DNA from: Prosthecochloris sp.
GTDB lineage: Bacteria > Bacteroidota > Chlorobiia > Chlorobiales > Chlorobiaceae
Assembly: GCA_015482705.2 (NCBI GenBank)
Contig: JADMLA020000012.1
Location: 1-28,300, forward strand
Direction: 5' to 3'
DNA length: 28,300 nt
Position 1 is the first letter of the stretch. Each line of letters begins with the position of its first letter. The translations under genes were made by a program, and so were the position numbers. This document shows, piece by piece, positions 1-7,714 of the stretch. The notes below the pieces were generated by a model. That model saw only the letters and a program-made list of their open reading frames with translations, was not told the DNA's origin and did no database searches.

Positions 1-1
1 G

Positions 2-76
2 GAATCGGTCATCGTAAAAACTGATTTACCGCTGAGCTTCTTCAGGTCCGAAATGGAAAACGGAGAAAATAGGTAG
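2..76 (+). CDS. Possible 3' end of a gene that starts left of the window
   Basis: One forward frame is open from the left edge to a TAG at 74-76 (24 codons, ending SFFRSEMENGENR). The other two forward frames close by base 24. It would be the carboxy-terminal tail of a gene converging on tilS, with the repeats at 82-292 filling the space between the two. No domain can be recognised in so short a piece. The reverse strand also has a readable frame here, but no start codon lies between it and the repeats, so the forward reading is preferred weakly. Confidence 0.35.
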   Translation, partial: ESVIVKTDLPLSFFRSEMENGENR

Positions 77-81
77 CTGAA

Positions 82-137
82 TGACGAGTGACGAGTGACG
101 AGTGACGAGTGACGAGTGACGAGTGACGAGTGACAAG
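82..137. repeat. Tandem heptamer array (TGACGAG), 7 exact copies plus 1 variant
   Basis: Seven exact head-to-tail copies of TGACGAG occupy 82-130, and an eighth with one change (TGACAAG) fills 131-137. The unit is 7 bp, so copy-number change would shift any reading frame crossing it. The array lies between two apparently convergent genes and no supported gene crosses it. The Ser-Leu-Val-Thr-Arg-His peptide obtained by reading the reverse strand is a by-product of the repeat, not a protein. Confidence 0.95.
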
Positions 138-160
138 TACTAAAGTAAAGATAAAAAAAG

Positions 161-246
161 TCATCCTCGGGCAAGCGAAGCGCGACCCGGGGATCCATCT
201 TCCAACGAACGCCACCATGGATGCCGCATCGAGTGCGGCATGACAT
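161..246. repeat. Intergenic palindromic (REP-like) repeat pair
   Basis: Two imperfect or perfect inverted repeats sit side by side. The first has arms TCCTCGGG (164-171) and CCCGGGGA (186-193), differing by one wobble pair. The second is perfect: ATGCCGCA (221-228), a 5-base loop, TGCGGCAT (234-241). The wording of both, with flanking GTCATC and CATGGATG, resembles the dispersed intergenic palindromes that occur in many bacterial genomes. That resemblance is from memory, and copy number in this genome cannot be judged from one window. Confidence 0.7.
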
Positions 247-250
247 CCCG

Positions 251-292
251 CCATTCCCGATTACCCATTCCCGATTACCCATTCCCGATTAC
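251..292. repeat. Three exact copies of a 14-bp tandem repeat overlapping the tilS 3' end
   Basis: CCATTCCCGATTAC is repeated three times without change (251-264, 265-278, 279-292). The tilS stop codon lies inside it at 261-263, so the last residues of TilS are encoded by the repeat. Because the unit is not a multiple of three, the reverse frame changes from copy to copy, and the stop falls where the frame first meets TAA. Confidence 0.95.
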
Positions 293-1277
293 CTTTCCTC
301 CCAAAAATCAAGTACTTCCCCTTCCAGGCAACCTCGAGTTCTGCAGACAGATCGATTCTACGTCCCGGTTGAGTTTCGAGAAGATCGACAAGCTGCTGCA
401 GTATCCGCGATGAGGGTTCACGTCCGTAATCCTGTAAAGCCCGCTTCAAGAGCTCCTTTCTTTCGAAAACCGTCAACCGCAAGAGTGAAGACACCAGCAA
501 CCGGTGGTCGGTCAGGACAAGCCCTTCGTCATCCTGGGCAAGTCGTTCAAAATGCAGTTCGAGAAACTCCTCCAGTTCGGCAGCCTGATCCGAAATCCTT
601 TGCAATGAAGGGAGTAGCTTGTTTTCAAAACGCTCCTCGATGAGAGGAATAACCTTGTGACGAATGAAGTTTCGATCCGGTTCAATTCCCAAGTTGCTTG
701 CATCCGTCCGATAATCGATCTTTTTTTCCACGATGTACCCGAGGATATCCGCCTTCTGCATCAACAGCAACGGGCGAATGATATGGCCATGAAACGCACG
801 GATTCCCCGTAAACCGGGAATCGATGTTCCCCGGAAAAGGTTAAACAAGATGGTTTCCGCATTGTCACTGACATGATGCCCTGTGGCGATCTTGTCGAAA
901 CCGTGCTGCTCGATCAGTTCATGAAAATAACCGTATCGCTCTATTCTCGCCGTCTCCTCTATCGACCGCTTCCATTCGTCAGCATCCTTTCGTGTATCGA
1001 AATGCTGAACATGACAGGTAAGGCCAAGTTTTTCAGCCTCTCGGCGAACATGCTCTTCATCGAGCAGACTACTCTGCCCCCTGAGCTGGAAATTGCAATG
1101 TGCAACGCTGACCCTGCAATGCAAAACCGGCCTGACCGCACAAAGAAGATGAAGCAAAGCCATGGAGTCAGGCCCCCCTGAAACTGCGGCCAGAACGTGT
1201 TCTCCTGTGAGAACAAGCTTGCGAACAATCAGCTGTTCAAGAAATTTCCTCTCGATATTGTTCAGCTCACGAGGCAT
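261..1277 (-). CDS. tilS: tRNA(Ile)-lysidine synthase TilS
   Basis: TilS ligates lysine to C34 of the CAU-anticodon tRNA(Ile) using ATP, which changes the codon read from AUG to AUA. The protein (338 aa) has the PP-loop motif SGGPDS at residues 33-38, then the family block ATGHHVSDNAET and the downstream IRPLL and TDASN...RNFIRHKVIP segments that define TilS among the PP-loop ATPases. The ATG at 1277 is followed directly by a plausible amino end, with only a purine-rich AAAGAAAGA upstream and no strong Shine-Dalgarno sequence. The last ten residues (GNREWVIGNG) come from the 14-bp tandem repeat, so the original carboxy end has probably been replaced or extended. It is divergent from psd across 147 bp that must hold both promoters; no clear boxes are visible. 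Confidence 0.95.
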   Translation of the reverse strand: MPRELNNIERKFLEQLIVRKLVLTGEHVLAAVSGGPDSMALLHLLCAVRPVLHCRVSVAHCNFQLRGQSSLLDEEHVRREAEKLGLTCHVQHFDTRKDADEWKRSIEETARIERYGYFHELIEQHGFDKIATGHHVSDNAETILFNLFRGTSIPGLRGIRAFHGHIIRPLLLMQKADILGYIVEKKIDYRTDASNLGIEPDRNFIRHKVIPLIEERFENKLLPSLQRISDQAAELEEFLELHFERLAQDDEGLVLTDHRLLVSSLLRLTVFERKELLKRALQDYGREPSSRILQQLVDLLETQPGRRIDLSAELEVAWKGKYLIFGRKGNREWVIGNG

Positions 1278-1424
1278 ATTGCAGTCTTTCTTTTTTATGA
1301 AACAGATTGTGTAATGTATCGTATTTTATCCCACAACAAACAAAATACACCGTCGAACACAATGTCTCGATGATCGAAAACGACGTGGAAAGCAACTATT
1401 TCAATAACGTAACACTCTCTCAAT

Positions 1425-2069
1425 ATGCCATCCCGTTACGGCCGTAGCACAATCGTCAAAACATTTCTCATCTGTACCCTACTCGCCGCCGGAGGTGTGT
1501 TATCCTCTGGATTCGTAAAAACCCTGCTGCTCGCAGCGGCTTCAGGTTTTTTCTTGTTCACGCTCTACTTTTTTCGGGACCCTTCACGTGTCGCACCTGC
1601 TGATCCGAACGCAATCCTTGCACCTGCTGATGGCAGGATACTTTTGATAAAAAAGGTTTCGCACCCTTTTACCGGAACGGATTCAATACTTGTGAGCATC
1701 TTCATGTCGCTTTTCAATGTCCATGTCAACAGAATCCCTTTCAATGGTAGAGTCGAACATCTTCGTTATCACAAGGGAAAATTTCTCATGGCATTCGATC
1801 ATGAAAGCATGAACAACAATGAGCGAATGGAGATAGGTTTGAAAAACAGCGACTTTCCCATCTTTTTCACACAAGTTGCCGGATTTGTGGCCCGAAGAAT
1901 CGTCTGTAACCTTGCAATCGGAGAACATGTCGAAGCGGGAAAACGATTTGGGATGATTAAATTCGGTTCCCGCCTCGACATCATCCTCCCCGCAAACACC
2001 CGAATTGTTGTTTCGGAAGGAGAGAAAACTCTTGCGGGAAAAACAGTGATTGCAATGCGCAACACATAA
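1425..2069 (+). CDS. psd: Phosphatidylserine decarboxylase (short, archaeal-type)
   Basis: This enzyme decarboxylates phosphatidylserine to phosphatidylethanolamine at the inner membrane. The 214-aa length fits the short PSD class. Two hydrophobic stretches (about 11-26 and 31-50) precede the conserved FFRDP (49-53) and APADG (66-70). The segment SIFMSLFNVHVNR (91-103) is typical of the family. The self-cleavage site is read as Gly181-Ser182 in KFGSRLDI, where the serine becomes the pyruvoyl cofactor and splits the chain into beta and alpha subunits. No good ribosome-binding site precedes the ATG. A CDP-alcohol phosphatidyltransferase (pssA) often follows psd in other bacteria, but here tatA follows after 127 bp. 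Confidence 0.93.
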   Translation: MPSRYGRSTIVKTFLICTLLAAGGVLSSGFVKTLLLAAASGFFLFTLYFFRDPSRVAPADPNAILAPADGRILLIKKVSHPFTGTDSILVSIFMSLFNVHVNRIPFNGRVEHLRYHKGKFLMAFDHESMNNNERMEIGLKNSDFPIFFTQVAGFVARRIVCNLAIGEHVEAGKRFGMIKFGSRLDIILPANTRIVVSEGEKTLAGKTVIAMRNT

Positions 2070-2196
2070 CCACATAACCATATAGACCAAAAAACAAAAA
2101 ACCTTGTTAAAAGCATGGGTATTGGTTATATATTTACATTCAAGCGGGCCGTATTCAGATTCCGCACCGTGACATAAATTATCAGGAGACACGACC

Positions 2197-2415
2197 ATGT
2201 TTTTATTCGGGTTACCAGGTGGTTCAGAACTCATCTTGATTTTCTTGGTGATACTTCTGCTTTTCGGGGCCAAAAAGCTCCCGGAACTTGCAAGAGGACT
2301 AGGCCAAAGCATGAAAGAGTTCAGGAAAGCACAAACAGAAATAGAAGATGAATTCACCAAAGCGGTTGAAGATAAGCCCTCCGAAAAAAAGGACTCTTCT
2401 TCCGGCAACGGTTGA
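2197..2415 (+). CDS. tatA: Sec-independent protein translocase subunit TatA/TatE
   Basis: This is the small membrane subunit of the twin-arginine export system, which moves folded proteins across the cytoplasmic membrane. The 72-aa chain has the standard plan: a short amino end, one transmembrane helix (about 9-23), the FGAKKLPELARGLGQSMKEF hinge and amphipathic helix (23-42), and an acidic, lysine- and serine-rich tail. A good ribosome-binding site, AGGAG at 2184-2188, lies 8 bases before the ATG. TatB cannot be excluded by sequence alone, but the FGxKKLPELA signature favours TatA. TatC is not in the window. A hairpin follows the stop codon. Confidence 0.95.
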   Translation: MFLFGLPGGSELILIFLVILLLFGAKKLPELARGLGQSMKEFRKAQTEIEDEFTKAVEDKPSEKKDSSSGNG

Positions 2416-2423
2416 ATGAAACA

Positions 2424-2448
2424 GTCCGGGAATGATATATTTCCGGAC
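2424..2448 (+). terminator. Hairpin after tatA, possible terminator
   Basis: Arms GTCCGGGAA (2424-2432) and TTTCCGGAC (2440-2448) form nine pairs, one of them G-U, around a 7-base loop. It begins 9 bases after the tatA stop. The following bases (TTGCCTCATTTG) are only moderately T-rich, so termination is plausible but not certain. Confidence 0.5.
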
Positions 2449-2520
2449 TTGCCTCATTTGTCGCCAACCACTTACCACGCGTTCGACATGCTCACCGACA
2501 ACCAGTAAATAAACACCGTT

Positions 2521-3522
2521 ATGCGGTTTTTTTTTATTCTTTTTTCGATTACGCTTTTTTTATCGTCCTGCGAAGCAAATAACGACCAAATATCACTTAA
2601 CGGAACATCTGTAATTATCGAAAACAAAACCCTTCCGGTTATAAACGAAATTCTTTTCGCTCCAGTCCAGCGAAAAGATGACGGCCTCGAGGATCAACCT
2701 GATTTCGTGGAAATCTACAACCCCGGCAAAGAAACCGTCGATCTTCACGGCTGGCATTTCCAGGATTGCCCAACCTCGAGCGGTAAACGGTATACCTACC
2801 ATTTTGCGGAAGATTCTTTGGCTGACAATCTCCTTGCCCCTGGACAATACGGCATCATAGTGCCGGAAGAAAGCCTGGATCGTGAAACCTCACGGCTTGT
2901 TCGGTTTTACGACTACCTTTCACACGCCCCCTCTGTTAAAATTTTCATCGTCCAGCGCAAAACATTTTCCCTCAATAACGATATGGACTGCATCACCCTG
3001 AAAGATGTCGATGGAACGGTCATCGACTCCGTTTCGTATAACAGTGCATGGCACAATCCTTACGTAAAAAACACAAAAGGCCGTTCTCTGGAAAAATTCA
3101 ATGACCGCCTGTCGTCTAACGCCCCCGAAAGCTGGTCTTCTTCGATGGACAGCGAATACGCAGCAACTCCAGGGAAAAAAAACAGCATCTACCTGCCGAC
3201 TGAACGGTTGAACCAAAAACCGTCATTGTCAATCGACCCTGAAACATTTACTCCCGGCAGTGAAAACAAGGCGATAATACGCTACAAACTGCCCGCCGGA
3301 GCGTATCAGGTTGCGGCGGCCATCTACGACAGTGACGGCAAGGCGATACGAAGCCTGGCCGAAGGACGTCCCTCTGGCCCTGAGGGACGTTTCGAATGGA
3401 ATGGACTTTGCGACGACGGCACTGCTGCATTTTCCGGCCTTTACCTGATCAGGGTTACGATAGCCGGAAGTACATTCAGCGGTACGATCGAGCTCGAAGA
3501 TGAAATGGCACTTGTCAGATGA
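2521..3522 (+). CDS. Lipoprotein with lamin-tail domain and FlgD-like Ig domain
   Basis: The 333-aa product begins with a hydrophobic signal ending in the lipobox LSSC (Cys17), so it is probably a lipid-anchored envelope protein. Residues about 38-222 fit a lamin-tail domain (LTD): PVINEILFAP, DFVEIYNP, LHGWHF, then the closing pattern SLEKFNDR...APESW...ATPGKKNS. Residues about 236-325 fit a FlgD-type Ig-like domain (AIIRYKLP, GRFEWNGLCDDG, FSGLYLIRV), a fold often found at the carboxy end of secreted Chlorobi and Bacteroidetes proteins. No catalytic motif is seen. A stop codon in frame just upstream makes the ATG at 2521 the first possible ATG, although no Shine-Dalgarno is visible. Role unknown; surface or wall adhesion or scaffolding is an inference only. 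Its stop is 42 bases from the chosen recN start. Confidence 0.85.
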   Translation: MRFFFILFSITLFLSSCEANNDQISLNGTSVIIENKTLPVINEILFAPVQRKDDGLEDQPDFVEIYNPGKETVDLHGWHFQDCPTSSGKRYTYHFAEDSLADNLLAPGQYGIIVPEESLDRETSRLVRFYDYLSHAPSVKIFIVQRKTFSLNNDMDCITLKDVDGTVIDSVSYNSAWHNPYVKNTKGRSLEKFNDRLSSNAPESWSSSMDSEYAATPGKKNSIYLPTERLNQKPSLSIDPETFTPGSENKAIIRYKLPAGAYQVAAAIYDSDGKAIRSLAEGRPSGPEGRFEWNGLCDDGTAAFSGLYLIRVTIAGSTFSGTIELEDEMALVR

Positions 3523-3564
3523 TAAAGCTTGATATTCATGTCATCGAAGCTTTATCTTTTGACT

Positions 3565-5280
3565 ATGCTTACCAACCTTTACATCAAGAACTTCGCTCTG
3601 ATCGAAGAACTCTCCATCGAGTTTTCCAAAGGCCTGACCATCATCACCGGTGAAACAGGCGCTGGTAAATCAATTCTCATAGGAGCCTTGAATCAGGTTC
3701 TCGGTATGAGAGCCAACAGCGACCTCGTCCGTTCGGGATCAAGCAAAGCGATTATAGAAGCGGTCATGGTTCCTGAAAACCTTCACAGGTTGTCTCCCAT
3801 TCTCGAAGAGGCGGAAATCGATCAGGGTCAAGAGATCCTTCTACGCCGGGAGATTTCAGCAAAAGGACAATCACGATGTTTTATCAATGACTCCCCATGT
3901 ACCCTGCAGGTTCTTAAACATGTAGGAGACCTTCTCATCGATCTTCACGGACAGCATGAACACCAGTTCCTCCTACACCCCGAAACACATGTTTCCATGC
4001 TGGACGAATTCGGACAGCTTGCTGAACGCGTCGAATCGTATCAAAAAGTTTATGCACACCTGAGACAGCGAAGAAAAGAACTCGAAAGAGTTGTTGCCGA
4101 CACAGACCGGATACAGGAAAAACGCGATCTGCTCGAATACCAGTTGAAAGAACTGGAGTCGCTCGATCTCAAAAAAGGCGAAAGTATCGAACTTGAAGAA
4201 GAAATCAGGCTGCACGAAAATTCCGAAACACGTTTCAGTCTGTGTGCGATAATCAACGAGCAGCTGTACGATACGGAACGCTCGGCTTTTGTCCAGCTCT
4301 CTGAAGCCGTTCAACAGCTCGGCAGCCTGGCCGCAATAGACAAAAGTTTTCATCCGCACCTTGAAGATGCTGAAAGCGCAAAAAGTGTTGTCGAAGAACT
4401 CAGCCGAACCGTTCGAAGCTATTCTGAAAGAATCGAATTCAATCCAGAACACCTCGAAGTTCTCAGGGAACGCCAGATGCAGTTACAACGTGTAACGAAA
4501 AAGTACGGCAAAACAATCGAAGAGCTTATCGATCTCGAGGAAAACATCATTAGTGAACTTTCACTGGAAAACAACCTTTGTGAAAGAAATGAACAAATCC
4601 GCAAAGAAATAGCATCTCTCGAAACAGAGCTTTCAGAGCACGCAGCGGAAATATCTTCAGAACGGCTGAAAACAGCGGAACTTCTTGAAAAATCCATTGT
4701 GGGTGAGCTTCGAAAGCTCGGAATTCCCCACGGTGTGCTCAGCGTCGGCATTGGTCAGGATCTTTCGGAAAACGGGGATATATCCATTGAAGAAAAACGC
4801 TATACCGCTTATGATAATGGCTATGACCGTATCGAATTTCTTCTTTCCACAAACATCGGTGAATCGCCGAAACCACTTGCAAAAATTGCTTCTGGAGGAG
4901 AAATTTCAAGGGTGATGCTTGCCATGAAAAGCATACTTGCCGAAAACACTCAGCTCCCCATTCTCGTTTTCGATGAAATCGATACCGGTATAAGCGGCAG
5001 GGTTGCCGATGCTGTCGGGAGAAGTCTCAGGAACCTTTCAAGAACACATCAGATCATTTCGATTACCCATCTTGCACAAATAGCCGCGATGGCCGACAGC
5101 CACCTTTCAGTTGAAAAAACTGTAGAGAACGAGCGTACCTTGACGAAAGTCAGACCCCTCGACGGTGCGGAACATATCGAGGCGGTCGCAAATCTTATAA
5201 GCGGAAAACAACGTTCCGAATCCTCCCTGCGTGCTGCGGAAGAACTCATCGAACATGCAAAAACCACCGGGAAGGACTGA
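3565..5280 (+). CDS. recN: DNA repair protein RecN
   Basis: RecN is an SMC-like ATPase that acts at DNA double-strand breaks in recombinational repair. From the chosen start the protein is 571 aa, the usual RecN length. Walker A is GETGAGKS at 29-36. A long charged coiled-coil centre follows. Near the carboxy end come the ABC signature ASGGEISRVMLAMKS, Walker B ILVFDEIDTGISG and the SITHLAQIAA switch region. The frame is open further upstream, with an ATG at 3538 and a TTG at 3529. The start at 3565 is chosen because RecN proteins begin close to MLxxLYIKNFALI; none of the three has a convincing ribosome-binding site. It follows the LTD lipoprotein gene closely and could be cotranscribed with it. 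Confidence 0.95.
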   Translation: MLTNLYIKNFALIEELSIEFSKGLTIITGETGAGKSILIGALNQVLGMRANSDLVRSGSSKAIIEAVMVPENLHRLSPILEEAEIDQGQEILLRREISAKGQSRCFINDSPCTLQVLKHVGDLLIDLHGQHEHQFLLHPETHVSMLDEFGQLAERVESYQKVYAHLRQRRKELERVVADTDRIQEKRDLLEYQLKELESLDLKKGESIELEEEIRLHENSETRFSLCAIINEQLYDTERSAFVQLSEAVQQLGSLAAIDKSFHPHLEDAESAKSVVEELSRTVRSYSERIEFNPEHLEVLRERQMQLQRVTKKYGKTIEELIDLEENIISELSLENNLCERNEQIRKEIASLETELSEHAAEISSERLKTAELLEKSIVGELRKLGIPHGVLSVGIGQDLSENGDISIEEKRYTAYDNGYDRIEFLLSTNIGESPKPLAKIASGGEISRVMLAMKSILAENTQLPILVFDEIDTGISGRVADAVGRSLRNLSRTHQIISITHLAQIAAMADSHLSVEKTVENERTLTKVRPLDGAEHIEAVANLISGKQRSESSLRAAEELIEHAKTTGKD

Positions 5281-5450
5281 AAAAAACTGGGCATTTGGCA
5301 AACCGCTACAACCACCTGAGAACATAGCGCCCTTCTTCCGTTGCACCGCTCGCCAACCAGCAATGGCAGCAGTGAACAAATTAAACGTGATGCTCTGTAG
5401 CAAAAAAGATAAGTTTCTCTTATACTTACTACCAATCATGGATATCATGC

Positions 5451-5468
5451 AAGACTTGCAAAAGTCTT
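5451..5468 (+). promoter_or_regulatory. Perfect hairpin with GCAA loop just upstream of dapA
   Basis: AAGACTT (5451-5457), loop GCAA, AAGTCTT (5462-5468) is a perfect 7-bp stem closed by a GNRA-type tetraloop, 21 bases before the dapA ATG. The recN-dapA spacer (5281-5489) otherwise shows nothing recognisable. The hairpin could stabilise or attenuate the message; no T-run follows, so it is not a standard terminator. Confidence 0.4.
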
Positions 5469-5489
5469 TCAACGCAGTTTAGATCGTTT

Positions 5490-6383
5490 ATGTCAAAAAG
5501 AAAAATCACCGGTTCCGCTGTTGCCCTGGTAACACCCTTCAAGCAAGATATGTCGGTCGACAAGGAAGCATTGCGCCGCCTTGTGCAGTTTCATATTGCC
5601 GCGGGAACGGACATCATCATTCCATGCGGAACAACCGGAGAATCTCCGACACTCAGCGCCGACGAACAAACAGAAATAATCGGAATCGTCCGTGAAGAAG
5701 CCGGGAACAAACTCCTTGTGGCTGCAGGAGCGGGAACCAATGCCACGGACAATGCGGTAGCACTGGCGAGAAATGCTGAAAGAGCTGGGGCACAGGCGAT
5801 CCTCTCGGTCGCCCCATACTATAACAAGCCCTCACAGGAAGGGTTCTATCAGCACTACAGCCATATCGCCGCGGCGGTTTCCATACCGATTATCGTCTAC
5901 AACGTTCCCGGAAGAACAGGCAGCAATATGACGGCTCAAACCATTCTCCGTCTGGCGAATGACTGTGAAAATATCGCCGCCGTAAAGGAAGCATCGGACA
6001 ATATGAGTCAAATCATGGAACTGCTTGCACTGCGTCCTCGAAGCTTTTCAGTTTTAACCGGCGAGGACCCGCTTATTTTGCCGTTCATGGCCCTTGGGGG
6101 AGACGGCGTCATATCGGTCGCGGCAAACCAGGTACCCGGAGAAATAAAGCAGCTTGTCACGTTGATGCATGAGGGTAATCTCGAGGAAGCAAGAGTGATC
6201 AACAACAGGCTCCGCAGGCTTTTCAACCTGAACTTCATCGAAAGTAACCCTGTACCGGTCAAATACAGCCTCTCACTGATGGGTATGATCGAAGAAGTAT
6301 ACCGCCTGCCACTCGTTGCCTTGCAAGAAGAGAATAAAGAAAAAGTCAAGGAAGAACTCAGAAACCTGGGGCTTGTCAGCTGA
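5490..6383 (+). CDS. dapA: 4-hydroxy-tetrahydrodipicolinate synthase
   Basis: DapA condenses pyruvate with aspartate semialdehyde, the first step that commits aspartate to lysine and diaminopimelate. The 297-aa length is typical. Visible family residues are GTTGES at 47-52 (the threonine of the proton relay), YNVPGRTG with catalytic Tyr137, and AVKEAS with Schiff-base Lys166. The start is MSKRKITGSAVALVTPF, which fits the usual amino end, although the upstream sequence is a poor ribosome-binding site. A hairpin lies between it and recN. The gene converges on gcvPA, and the two stop regions overlap by 8 bp. Confidence 0.97.
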   Translation: MSKRKITGSAVALVTPFKQDMSVDKEALRRLVQFHIAAGTDIIIPCGTTGESPTLSADEQTEIIGIVREEAGNKLLVAAGAGTNATDNAVALARNAERAGAQAILSVAPYYNKPSQEGFYQHYSHIAAAVSIPIIVYNVPGRTGSNMTAQTILRLANDCENIAAVKEASDNMSQIMELLALRPRSFSVLTGEDPLILPFMALGGDGVISVAANQVPGEIKQLVTLMHEGNLEEARVINNRLRRLFNLNFIESNPVPVKYSLSLMGMIEEVYRLPLVALQEENKEKVKEELRNLGLVS

Positions 6384-7710
6384 CAGCCCCGAGTTTCCTG
6401 ACAAAATCGTCAAGTTGCTCTTGCGTGCGCTTCTCGGTCACGGCAACAAGCAACCCTTCTTCACCCACAGCACGTAAATCGTAACCGGCAAGAATCCCCT
6501 GTTCCAGCATCGTAGCGACGACCTTCTCAGCAGGTACCGGTGTTTTCACAACGAATTCTCTGAAAAACGGCTGTTGATATTTCAACGAATATCCCGGCAG
6601 TTCGGCAATCTTATTGGCAAGATAATGCGATTTCCGCAAGGAATGGTCTGCAACTTCATTGAGCCCTCGCTTGCCGAGAAGAGAGAGATACACCACCGCC
6701 TGTAAAGCATTCAGAGCCTGATTTGTGCAAATATTCGAAGTTGCCTTCTCGCGTCGAATATGCTGTTCTCTTGTCTGCAGGGTAAGAATGAAACCATCGT
6801 CACCATCCTTGTCTTTCGTCAGCCCGACAAGCCGTCCCGGTATTTTACGAACATAGTCTTTCTTGACGGCAAAAATTCCGAGATAGGGACCGCCGAAATT
6901 CAATGCGCTGCCGAGAGGCTGCCCTTCGCCGACAGCTATATCTGCACCGTAATTGCCTGGAGCCTCGAGAATACCAAGAGAAACCGGATCTGCCGAAACG
7001 ATGAAAAGTGCTCCGTTGTCGCGGGCAATGGAACCGATGCGATCGACATCCTCGAGGCATCCGTAGAAGTTCGGCTGCTGGACAATGACGGCAGCAATGC
7101 CTTCGTCGACCGTTTCCTCCAGGCTTTCAATATCGCAAACGCCATCAGCCAAAACATTTTGAACAACCGCACGGTCACCGCCGGCCTCTATGAATGTTTC
7201 GAGAACGTGCCGGGAATATGGATGCAGCTTGCCGGCAACAACAGCTTTTGAACGACCGGTGACGGCCATAGCCATCGAAACAGCTTCGGCAAGAGCTGTC
7301 GCACCGTCATAAAGCGATGCATTTGCTGTATCCATACCATAGAGTCTACAGATCATGCTCTGGTACTCATAGATAGCCTGGAGCGTACCCTGGGAAACCT
7401 CTGCCTGATAGGGGGTATACGCGGTGTAAAACTCACTGCGCGATACAATGGTCTTGATTGCAGAAGGGATATAATGATCATAGGCACCTCCACCGAGATA
7501 ACTTGTATGACTCGCGGTAGAGACATTACTTGCAGCGAGTTGTTCCATAAGCTGCATCACTCGAGGCTCGGTGAGCGCTGCAGGAAGATCGAGCGGCCCT
7601 TTCAGACGAAGTTCCTCGGGGATGTCCGTAATCAGTTCGTCAAAAGATGCAACCCCTATTCCTTTGAACATCTCTTCACGGTCGCCGTCAGTATTGGCAA
7701 TAAATGGCAT
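6376..7710 (-). CDS. gcvPA: Glycine dehydrogenase (decarboxylating) subunit 1, P-protein alpha
   Basis: This is the amino-terminal half of the split P protein of the glycine cleavage system, which decarboxylates glycine with PLP and hands aminomethyl to the lipoyl arm of GcvH. At 444 aa it has the length of the GcvPA class. Segments typical of the class include MPFIANTDGDREEM at the start, SFLGGG-like SYLGGGAYDHYIP, TAYTPYQAEVSQGTLQ, and NFGGPYLGIF. The PLP lysine is carried by the GcvPB subunit, which is not in the window. The start has a good GGGGAG ribosome-binding site (7718-7723 on the complement) that overlaps the gcvH stop region; the gap to gcvH is 4 bp, so the two are cotranscribed. 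Its 3' end overlaps dapA tail to tail. Confidence 0.96.
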   Translation of the reverse strand: MPFIANTDGDREEMFKGIGVASFDELITDIPEELRLKGPLDLPAALTEPRVMQLMEQLAASNVSTASHTSYLGGGAYDHYIPSAIKTIVSRSEFYTAYTPYQAEVSQGTLQAIYEYQSMICRLYGMDTANASLYDGATALAEAVSMAMAVTGRSKAVVAGKLHPYSRHVLETFIEAGGDRAVVQNVLADGVCDIESLEETVDEGIAAVIVQQPNFYGCLEDVDRIGSIARDNGALFIVSADPVSLGILEAPGNYGADIAVGEGQPLGSALNFGGPYLGIFAVKKDYVRKIPGRLVGLTKDKDGDDGFILTLQTREQHIRREKATSNICTNQALNALQAVVYLSLLGKRGLNEVADHSLRKSHYLANKIAELPGYSLKYQQPFFREFVVKTPVPAEKVVATMLEQGILAGYDLRAVGEEGLLVAVTEKRTQEQLDDFVRKLGAVS

Positions 7711-7714
7711 TGCA

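Noticed and set aside
42..254. A reverse ORF through the heptamer array
   Set aside because: Its repeated SSLVTRH peptide is a translation of the DNA repeat, and no gene features accompany it.
82..292. CRISPR-like array at the left end
   Set aside because: The repeats are contiguous tandem units of 7 and 14 bp with no spacers.
1683..2408. A 241-codon reverse ORF across psd and tatA
   Set aside because: It runs antisense through two clearly real genes and the gap between them, and the peptide has no family likeness.
5281..5472. Reverse or forward small ORFs in the recN-dapA gap
   Set aside because: They overlap the recN end, lack ribosome-binding sites and have no family likeness.
5456..5484. 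TTGCAA-N17-TTAGAT as a dapA promoter
   Set aside because: It would start transcription at or inside the dapA start codon, and the TTGCAA box is part of the hairpin.
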